DNA of 5,569 nt, from the NCBI GenBank assembly GCA_003132105.1, contig PKWS01000258.1, positions 1-5,569 of the forward strand, written 5' to 3'. The notes beneath the pieces were generated by a model, which was given only the letters and a program-made list of their open reading frames with translations, searched no databases and was not told where the DNA came from. Both the position numbers and the translations under genes were made by a program. Positions 1 to 4,965 of the stretch are shown piece after piece (position 1 is the first letter of the stretch; every line of letters begins with the position of its first letter). This stretch comes from Desulfosporosinus sp. Its GTDB lineage: Bacteria; Bacillota; Desulfitobacteriia; Desulfitobacteriales; Desulfitobacteriaceae.

Positions 1-1810
1 CAGTTTCCCCTTGGTTGAGCGTCCGGAGAAGATTTCTGTGTATACGACTCGGGTTGACACCCTCTTTGGGGTGAGCTATGTGGTCTTAGCTCCGGAACAT
101 TCCCTGGTCATAGAACTGGTGAGTGGTACGGAGTACGAAGCTGATGTGTTGGCTTTTATTAAGAAAATGCACGGACTGAATGAAATTACCCGTACGTCGA
201 CGGACGTAGAAAAGGAAGGGCTGTTCATTGGGGCGTATTGTCTTAACCCGCTGAGTGGGGAGAAAGTGCCGATCTGGATCGCCAACTACGTGTTGCTCGA
301 ATATGGAACGGGCGCGGTGATGGGTGTGCCAGCTCACGATGAACGAGACTTTGAATTTGCAACGAAGTATAATCTGAAAATCCGTTCTGTTATTGTGCCG
401 GCAGGGAGTGCTCCGGACGCGAAAGATCAGCCGCTCGAGGGCGCTTACACGGGGGAAGGGGTTATGGTTAATTCTGCTTCCTTCGATGGTCTGGATAGTC
501 ATGAGGGCTTGGAACGAATTGCCGATGAAGCGGAGCGCCGTGGTCTGGGTCAACGGAAGGTCAACTTCCGTTTGCGAGACTGGCTCATTTCGCGTCAACG
601 CTATTGGGGCACCCCTATTCCGATTATTTATTGTGAATCCTGCGGAACATTACCCGTGCCGGAAGAACAGTTGCCCGTCTTGCTCCCACCTGATGTAGTC
701 TTTAAAGCTGGGGAAAATCCTTTAGCCACATCTGCGTCGTTCACAGAAACAACGTGCCCTCAGTGCGGGGGAGTTGCTCGACGTGAGACGGATACGATGG
801 ATACGTTTGTTTGTTCTTCGTGGTATTATCTGCGTTATACTGACCCTCGCAACACGGAAGCCCCTTTCTCTAAATCTGCGGTGGATCAATGGATGAACGT
901 GGATCAGTACGTTGGTGGGGTGGAACATGCCATTCTACATCTTCTCTATGCACGCTTTTTTACCAAGGCTTTGCGGGATTTAGGCTACATTAAAGCGGAT
1001 GAACCGTTCCAAAACTTGCTTACCCAGGGAATGGTTTGCATGGATGGATCCAAAATGTCCAAATCCAAAGGGAATATTGTGAGCCCTGAAGGAATTATTG
1101 AAAATTATGGGGCAGACACAGCACGGCTATTTATCTTGTTTGCTGCCCCACCCGAGAGAGACTTGGAGTGGAGTGATCAAGGGGTTGAAGGGTGTTACCG
1201 TTTTCTGAACCGTGTTTGGCGTCTGGTCACTCAATATGAGCCCGTTATCAAGGCAAACCAGAATCACCTATCCTCGTCACCCGATCAAGCGGACCATTGG
1301 GGAAGCCTAGATGCAATCGGTAAAGATATGCGCCGTCAAACTCACTTGGCTATTCAGAGGGTGACGACTGACATTGGAACACGCTATAATTTCAACACGG
1401 CGATCAGTACCATTATGGAATGGGTCAACGCTTTGTATATCTATAAGGAGCAGCCTTCAGCAGATGCTGCGGTTGGCAGGGAGGCAGTTGAAGCGATTCT
1501 GTTACTCCTAGCCCCCTTTGCTCCGCATATCACGGAAGAGCTTTGGATGGAAATTGGACATACGGAGAGCATTCACAAACAGACCTGGCCCGAAGTGGAT
1601 GAAGCCGCTCTGGTGCAAAATGAAGTGACGGTGGTTCTTCAAGTGAATGGTAAAGTGCGTGACCGTATTATTGTGTCCGCTGATATTTCAAAGGCAGAGT
1701 TGGAAAATAGGGTGCTTTCTCAGCCTGCAATTAGTGAATGGATCCAAGGGAAAAAAATTGTTAAGGTGATTACGGTTAAGGGTAAGTTGGTTAACATCGT
1801 TGTTAAGTAA
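1..1810 (+). CDS. leuS: Leucyl-tRNA synthetase, 5'-truncated by the window edge
   Basis: Class I aminoacyl-tRNA synthetase that charges tRNA-Leu with leucine in the cytoplasm. The reading frame is open to the left edge, so the true start lies outside; the TTG at 11 is not a real start. About 600 residues are present of a family length near 820; the N-terminal HIGH half of the active site is missing. Numbering residues from the TTG, the visible parts are the CP1 editing domain with its threonine-rich motif (TTRVDT, residues 12-17) and GTGAVMGVPAHDERD (99-113); two CxxC pairs (C208/C211 and C249/C252) that look like the zinc-binding insert; the KMSKS loop (348-352) for ATP binding; the anticodon-binding helical region (about 430-530); and the C-terminal tRNA-binding domain ending in GKLVNIVVK. 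The editing motif normally reads TTRPDT, so proline is replaced by valine here. The gene ends in TAA and overlaps the convergent RnfD-like gene by 8 bases. Identification is firm. Confidence 0.98.
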   Translation, partial: SFPLVERPEKISVYTTRVDTLFGVSYVVLAPEHSLVIELVSGTEYEADVLAFIKKMHGLNEITRTSTDVEKEGLFIGAYCLNPLSGEKVPIWIANYVLLEYGTGAVMGVPAHDERDFEFATKYNLKIRSVIVPAGSAPDAKDQPLEGAYTGEGVMVNSASFDGLDSHEGLERIADEAERRGLGQRKVNFRLRDWLISRQRYWGTPIPIIYCESCGTLPVPEEQLPVLLPPDVVFKAGENPLATSASFTETTCPQCGGVARRETDTMDTFVCSSWYYLRYTDPRNTEAPFSKSAVDQWMNVDQYVGGVEHAILHLLYARFFTKALRDLGYIKADEPFQNLLTQGMVCMDGSKMSKSKGNIVSPEGIIENYGADTARLFILFAAPPERDLEWSDQGVEGCYRFLNRVWRLVTQYEPVIKANQNHLSSSPDQADHWGSLDAIGKDMRRQTHLAIQRVTTDIGTRYNFNTAISTIMEWVNALYIYKEQPSADAAVGREAVEAILLLLAPFAPHITEELWMEIGHTESIHKQTWPEVDEAALVQNEVTVVLQVNGKVRDRIIVSADISKAELENRVLSQPAISEWIQGKKIVKVITVKGKLVNIVVK

Positions 1811-2621
1811 GGGACTTCAGGGCATTCCATGCATTAGCCACAAGTAACCCGATCAGTAGATAGGACAGTCCACCAAAAAGTAGGTAAATGATGATGGACG
1901 CTACTGCTGTAATAATTCCGAACCAAATTTGGTCTTTGTATTTCCCAGGAGAAGTAGGTAGGTCTGTTACCATGAAAAAGGCTAAGAATAAAGCAGAATT
2001 TATAAAGGGAGTACGAAGAGCATCGCCTGCTTGCCCAACGCCGTAATAACCCATGATTAGTAACAGTAAAAAATAGCCACCTAAAAAGGCCAATACTTGG
2101 GGGAACTTGTTAACCCGCTCCGTTACTAGAAAGCCTCCTATGAGCAAGAAAGCAACAGACCAAACAGGAAGTCCAGTAAAGGATCCCCACCAGCTTTGTC
2201 CGCTGGAAAATAAGAAAATGGCAATTAGCAATCCCAAAGCAGCCGGGTTGAAGATGGGTTTTTTGTTGATTCTGAACAAATGCTTGGAAATAATTGCGAT
2301 GACAGTAGTTCCAGCGATAATGTACCAAGGGGTAGATGAACCCAAAACGAGCGCTATTATCAGCCCGGTAATAACACCGCCATCTGAGAATAATTTTTTT
2401 CTACTTTGTAGCGTAAAGATTATCCCATCTAAAAGGATTGCCGCAATCATGGCTACTCCAGTATTCAAAATTCCTCTGGGGTCGACTGAGTTAGTCCCTG
2501 CAATCGCGGTTATTATGAGAAGGACGATAAGAACATATATCTTCGGTGTAAGGGAGACACGACCTGGAAAAGCCTCTATAGGGCTAACTTTATTGTTGCT
2601 TACGTTTGTATTTATGCTCAT
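1803..2621 (-). CDS. RnfD/NqrB-family membrane protein, stand-alone electron-transfer subunit
   Basis: A 272-residue integral membrane protein. After a short polar N-terminus (1-25) I count about nine or ten hydrophobic segments, beginning near residue 28 and ending near 264. Family signatures are SDGGVITGLIIAL (79-91), the loop SKHLFRINKKPIFNPAALGL (112-131) and FMVTDLPTSP (216-225). These match the RnfD/NqrB family, whose members carry flavins through the membrane in Rnf and Na+-NQR complexes. In RnfD the stretch just before AFFxxTD contains an SGAT-like motif whose last threonine holds covalent FMN; here the equivalent stretch reads INSALFLAFF with alanine at that place, so covalent flavinylation looks lost. 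Length is shorter than typical RnfD (about 330-350). It starts at ATG with a strong ribosome binding site and overlaps the end of apbE by 4 bases, so it is the last gene of the three-gene group. No other Rnf/Nqr gene is in the window, so the symbol rnfD is withheld. Inference: it moves electrons from the membrane or cytoplasm to the exported flavoprotein encoded first in the group. Confidence 0.87.
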   Translation of the reverse strand: MSINTNVSNNKVSPIEAFPGRVSLTPKIYVLIVLLIITAIAGTNSVDPRGILNTGVAMIAAILLDGIIFTLQSRKKLFSDGGVITGLIIALVLGSSTPWYIIAGTTVIAIISKHLFRINKKPIFNPAALGLLIAIFLFSSGQSWWGSFTGLPVWSVAFLLIGGFLVTERVNKFPQVLAFLGGYFLLLLIMGYYGVGQAGDALRTPFINSALFLAFFMVTDLPTSPGKYKDQIWFGIITAVASIIIYLLFGGLSYLLIGLLVANAWNALKSLT

Positions 2622-3556
2622 GAAAGGTACCTCCTCATCTCTTTCGTCATAAACATTTCCAAAGTGGGCGTTATTAAAATACCATCAAGTCCAGCTAGTT
2701 CAAGTTGTCGTATCCCTTTCTCCGCTCCCAAAATAAAAGCCGCTGTCGAAAAGGCATCAGCCATCATGGTAAAAGGGGCAATCACGGTACAACTCAAACT
2801 ATCCGACTGAGGAATCCTGGAGTGGGGATTAATAAGATGGTGTGCGTCTTTTCTGATAGGGCTAATGCGTTCGTAGCTACCGGAAGTGCAAACAGCCATA
2901 TTAGTGAGCTTTAATGAACTGATGATTTCTTCCTTTTTGCTCGGATGGCGTATACCAACCCTCCAAGATTTTTCATATTCATTCAGCCCTCCGGCGAAAA
3001 TATCGCCGCCCGCATCGATGAAAAATCCCTCAAAATGAGATAATTCTTTGACCGCCAAATCAACAGCCAAACCTTTCGCTATAGCTCCCAAATCAAGAAT
3101 AAGCGGTCTTCGCAGGAGGATCGTTTGTTGTTCTTTATTGAGATCAATATCAAGATAGCTGACAGGGGTATTAGCGTTAAATGTTGTCGGTACTGATACT
3201 GATTGGTACCCTGTCAGGTAATCACGATTAAAACCATACAATTCTAGAGTATTACCCATAGTCGGGTCAAAATTTCCCTCAGTAAAAGCTGCTACTTCCC
3301 AAGCAAAGCGAACCGCTTCAAAAAGGATAGAGCTGACTGGAACAGGAGTACCAATCTGTGTAGAAAGGCGACTAATTTCGCTATGGCTATTAAAACGGCT
3401 ACACACACTTTCTACGTGGTAAAAGGCTGCGAAGGCCCGAGCCATACTTTGTTTTATTTCTGTTTTTGCGCGGGAAGTTACGATCTTAATGTTAACGACA
3501 GTATCCATAAAAAGACGGGATTCTTGAAAGCTTTCTTTAGCGTTCTTTGTTTTCAA
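2618..3556 (-). CDS. apbE: ApbE-type FAD:protein FMN transferase, no visible signal peptide
   Basis: A 312-residue ApbE-family enzyme; the family splits FAD, with Mg2+, and transfers FMN to a threonine of target proteins (motif Dxx[ST]GAT). Family blocks appear in order: MDT (17-19), CSRFNSHSEISRLS (52-65), FDPTMG (96-101), LDLGAIAKGLAVD (154-166, nucleotide site), IDAGGDIFAGG (180-190), CTSGSYER (223-230), HHLINPHSRIP (239-249), and MMADAFSTAAFILG (264-277) with the likely metal-binding Asp267. The start is TTG at 3556: an in-frame TAG lies two codons upstream, AAAGGGGGT precedes it at 11 bases, and the only nearby ATG (Met17) has no ribosome binding site. ApbE enzymes that act outside the membrane usually carry a signal peptide or lipobox, but residues 1-16 are polar, so this one looks cytoplasmic. 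It lies 113 bases after the FMN-binding protein gene, its probable substrate, and overlaps the RnfD-like gene by 4 bases. Confidence 0.94.
   Translation of the reverse strand: MKTKNAKESFQESRLFMDTVVNIKIVTSRAKTEIKQSMARAFAAFYHVESVCSRFNSHSEISRLSTQIGTPVPVSSILFEAVRFAWEVAAFTEGNFDPTMGNTLELYGFNRDYLTGYQSVSVPTTFNANTPVSYLDIDLNKEQQTILLRRPLILDLGAIAKGLAVDLAVKELSHFEGFFIDAGGDIFAGGLNEYEKSWRVGIRHPSKKEEIISSLKLTNMAVCTSGSYERISPIRKDAHHLINPHSRIPQSDSLSCTVIAPFTMMADAFSTAAFILGAEKGIRQLELAGLDGILITPTLEMFMTKEMRRYLS
2629..2636 (-). promoter_or_regulatory. Ribosome binding site of the RnfD-like gene, inside apbE
   Basis: Minus strand reads GAGGAGGT, followed by ACCTTTC and the ATG. It is a near-perfect anti-Shine-Dalgarno match about 7 bases from the start and is formed by the Met-Arg-Arg codons at the end of apbE. 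Together with the ATGA stop/start overlap this supports translational coupling. Confidence 0.85.
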
Positions 3557-3567
3557 AAGCTACTAAT

Positions 3568-3576
3568 ACCCCCTTT
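3568..3576 (-). promoter_or_regulatory. Ribosome binding site that decides the TTG start of apbE
   Basis: Minus strand AAAGGGGGT lies 11 bases before the TTG codon at 3556-3554. The in-frame TAG between the site and the start rules out a longer N-terminus, and no comparable site precedes the internal ATG (Met17). Confidence 0.6.
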
Positions 3577-3586
3577 GTCAGAAGTC

Positions 3587-3613
3587 AGAGGCCTGATGTC
3601 GGACCGAACCTCT
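3587..3613 (-). other. Short inverted repeat in the spacer between the FMN-binding gene and apbE
   Basis: On the minus strand AGAGG pairs with CCTCT, enclosing a smaller palindrome TCGGTCCGA. A second upstream arm, GGAGGC, could compete for the same GCCTCT (with one G-U pair). There is no T-run after it, so it is not a classical terminator. It could be a weak mRNA-stability or processing element lying just upstream of the apbE ribosome binding site, or chance. The rest of the 113-base spacer shows nothing clear. Confidence 0.3.
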
Positions 3614-3669
3614 AATCGCCTCCGGCTAAAATTACACTAAACTTTAGATGGAACTGAAGTTAGTTTTCT

Positions 3670-4137
3670 TTATACTTTAGCCTGATCCAAGGCTTCTTGG
3701 ACAGCAGTTTGAAAGTCTTGAGTACTTTTAGTGGCACCCGTAACGACGTCTACATTTCCATTTTGCCGTTCCACTACTTCGTTTGATAGGACTGGGTCGA
3801 TGGCTGAAACCGAATAGTGTGTCGAACAATTGGTGACCTCGCAAGAGACAATCTTTCCCTGATTAACAGTCACAGCTACTTCCACCGTACCAATTCGGTT
3901 GCTTCCCTGGCCGTTATAGGTTCCATCACGATATTGTCCTTGGGCAGCTACCGATGATGGGGTCGAGGCGGTTGACTTACTTGTGGCTGAAACATTTGTT
4001 TTTTGGGTCGAGGCTATTGTTGCGAGTGGTGAATCTTGTGCTAAAGCTGCAGGCTCCGTGACTACATAACCTGCTGAATATATGATTCCAATTGCTGCTG
4101 CACATAAGGCAACCATCTTGTGGCCTATCTTAGCCAT
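3670..4137 (-). CDS. Exported FMN-binding domain protein with ApbE flavinylation motif
   Basis: A 155-residue small flavoprotein. Residues 8-26 form a hydrophobic segment after a short positive N-terminus (K3, H6, K7); a possible signal peptidase site is ALA-Q at 31-34, otherwise the segment is an uncleaved anchor. Residues 38-65 are a Ser/Thr-rich linker of the kind that spans cell wall. The FMN_bind domain follows: YRDGTYNGQG (69-78), the strand around VEVAVTVNQGKIVSCEV (85-101), and VDVVTGATKST (129-139), in which Thr136 is the expected FMN-attachment residue of the Dxx[ST]GAT motif. Two cysteines, C99 and C104, sit in the domain. Such domains (as in RnfG, NqrC and PplA-like proteins) accept FMN from ApbE, and the next gene downstream encodes one. 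ATG start with GGAGGT 8 bases upstream. It is the first gene of the group, so regulation probably acts at its leader. Inference: an extracellular one-domain electron carrier. Confidence 0.92.
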   Translation of the reverse strand: MAKIGHKMVALCAAAIGIIYSAGYVVTEPAALAQDSPLATIASTQKTNVSATSKSTASTPSSVAAQGQYRDGTYNGQGSNRIGTVEVAVTVNQGKIVSCEVTNCSTHYSVSAIDPVLSNEVVERQNGNVDVVTGATKSTQDFQTAVQEALDQAKV

Positions 4138-4145
4138 ATTTTTGT

Positions 4146-4151
4146 ACCTCC
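4146..4151 (-). promoter_or_regulatory. Ribosome binding site of the FMN-binding protein gene
   Basis: Minus strand TTGGAGGT lies 8 bases before the ATG, fixing this start. Confidence 0.85.
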
Positions 4152-4224
4152 AATAGTTTCGTCTTTTAATGTTTTTGAATCAGCTACTTTTTGGTAACCA
4201 TTTGTACGCAGAAATATGAGACTA

Positions 4225-4233
4225 TATATAGCA
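4225..4233 (-). promoter_or_regulatory. Possible extended -10 promoter for the three-gene group
   Basis: Minus strand TGCTATATA resembles an extended -10 (TGnTATAAT), about 90 bases upstream of the FMN-binding gene start and downstream of the fic terminator. I see no good -35 at the usual spacing, so this is only a candidate. The remaining leader (4138-4285) is AT-rich, with a small palindrome TGGTTACCA near 4193-4201 and no recognisable riboswitch. Confidence 0.25.
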
Positions 4234-4285
4234 TAACAAGCTAATGTGATTATTAGAGGGTTAAAATGTTAAGAAATATTTAAAG

Positions 4286-4328
4286 ATAAAAATAACTAGC
4301 GCCCTCAGCTTAGCTGGGGACGCTAGTT
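4286..4328 (-). terminator. Rho-independent terminator downstream of the Fic ORF
   Basis: Two 16-base arms (4294-4309 and 4313-4328) form a hairpin with a 3-base loop, one G-U pair and one mismatch. On the minus strand it is followed by ATTTTTATC, the T-run of an intrinsic terminator. It lies 24 bases after the Fic stop codon and separates that gene from the flavin group. The plus-strand side has no comparable T-run. Confidence 0.85.
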
Positions 4329-4352
4329 AATATTTGGCAATGTATTAGTATT

Positions 4353-4748
4353 TTAGTTGTTAATAGGAAGCTTTGGAATTGGCATGTGTAATAGTCGCAT
4401 AATTTCCTTTTCTGATTCGATTATCCTCTCTGCAATAAATTGTTCAAAGGGCTTATCATCTCTGTGGGCTCTTTCAAGAAATTCAACGTATTCATGTCTA
4501 AGCACCGGAGGAATTAAAGCCAATAAGTATCCGTCCTGTATCAGTACGGTGTTCATTAGGAGTCTTGCAATTCTTCCATTACCGTCCTTAAAGGGATGGA
4601 TAAATATAAATTTTTTGTGGAGTTGTGCAGCAAACACTACTGGATGAACCTGATCTCTTTCGGTGATAATCCAGTGAAATAGTTCGTCCATTTCTGTCTG
4701 TATGCGTTTTGGCTCTGCAACAGGATAGTTCGAGTTGCTGATAAACAC
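4353..4748 (-). CDS. Short Fic-domain protein, probably 5'-truncated or frameshifted
   Basis: Fic enzymes transfer AMP (or other nucleotide-derived groups) from a nucleotide to a hydroxyl of a target protein. This 131-residue ORF has the full active-site motif HPFKDGNGRIAR (51-62), with catalytic His51 and nucleotide-binding Asn57/Arg59/Arg62, and the preceding flap hairpin FISNSNYPVAEP (2-13). The rest, with LLMNTVLIQDGY and the C-terminal helix FIAERIIESEKEIMRLL, resembles the C-terminal half of Fic proteins of about 240 residues. What is missing is the N-terminal half with the [ST]xxxE[GN] inhibitory helix and SNAIEGN-like region. In-frame sequence continues only three codons (Asp-Val-Asp, matching the family) upstream of the GTG before a TGA at 4758-4760, so the gene looks broken there. 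A fair ribosome binding site, AGGTGA, lies 9 bases before the GTG, so a core-only protein could still be made. It has its own terminator and is divergent from comEA. Confidence 0.75.
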   Translation of the reverse strand: MFISNSNYPVAEPKRIQTEMDELFHWIITERDQVHPVVFAAQLHKKFIFIHPFKDGNGRIARLLMNTVLIQDGYLLALIPPVLRHEYVEFLERAHRDDKPFEQFIAERIIESEKEIMRLLHMPIPKLPINN

Positions 4749-4927
4749 ATCAACATCTCACCTTCAAAGGGTCTGCGCTCATCTATTGTAGCTTTATACA
4801 AGTCGAGCAATTGCGTCCGATAACTAAGGTTTATGACAATGGCACTAGCAAAACTACCTAATTCGACAGGATAAATCAGGCCTCGCAGCAGGAAAAGGAA
4901 GGAATAAAGCGAAATCAAATAAACCAT
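4749..4927 (-). pseudogene. Likely frameshifted 5' remnant of the fic gene
   Basis: In the other minus-strand frame an open stretch starts at ATG 4927 and runs into the Fic coding region. Its part TQLLDLYKATIDERRPFEGE (about residues 38-57) resembles the segment that precedes the YRxVxVFIS flap strand in Fic proteins, and ends just where the Fic frame begins with Asp-Val-Asp-Val-Phe. A small deletion of 1 or 7 bases near 4758-4763 would explain the frame change. Upstream of that (first 35 residues, hydrophobic) I see no Fic similarity and no inhibitory motif, so the true N-terminus is also lost or replaced. Alternative: an unrelated or non-coding spacer between the divergent genes. Confidence 0.35.
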
Positions 4928-4950
4928 AGCATCAATAAGATAAAAAATGA

Positions 4951-4956
4951 AGGGGG
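4951..4956 (+). promoter_or_regulatory. Ribosome binding site deciding the GTG start of comEA
   Basis: GAAGGGGG lies 9 bases before GTG 4966. An in-frame TGA at 4948-4950 excludes a longer protein. No convincing promoter is visible in the 4749-4950 region. Confidence 0.7.
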
Positions 4957-4965
4957 CTGCTGCGA

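Noticed and set aside
86..598. 170-residue open frame on the minus strand
   Set aside because: It is antisense to the LeuRS editing domain and has no recognisable motif or ribosome binding site.
2107..2652. 181-residue open frame on the plus strand
   Set aside because: It is antisense to the RnfD-like gene, whose membrane segments and family motifs are convincing; no family features in this frame.
1803..4137. A complete Rnf or Na+-NQR complex
   Set aside because: Only a D/B-like subunit and an FMN_bind protein are present; no iron-sulfur, NADH-binding or A/E membrane subunits in the window.
3670..4137. A lipobox at Cys12 of the FMN-binding protein
   Set aside because: The cysteine is too near the N-terminus to follow a full hydrophobic signal region; a Sec signal or anchor with a possible ALA-Q site fits better.
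4294..4328. The long inverted repeat as an insertion-sequence end or attachment site
   Set aside because: It is one compact hairpin with a 3-base loop followed by a T-run, right after the Fic stop codon, which is the form of an intrinsic terminator; no transposase is nearby.
4353..4748. A Fic/Doc toxin-antitoxin pair
   Set aside because: No small antitoxin with an inhibitory [ST]xxxE[GN] helix is found beside it; the upstream fragment looks like the lost 5' part of the same gene.
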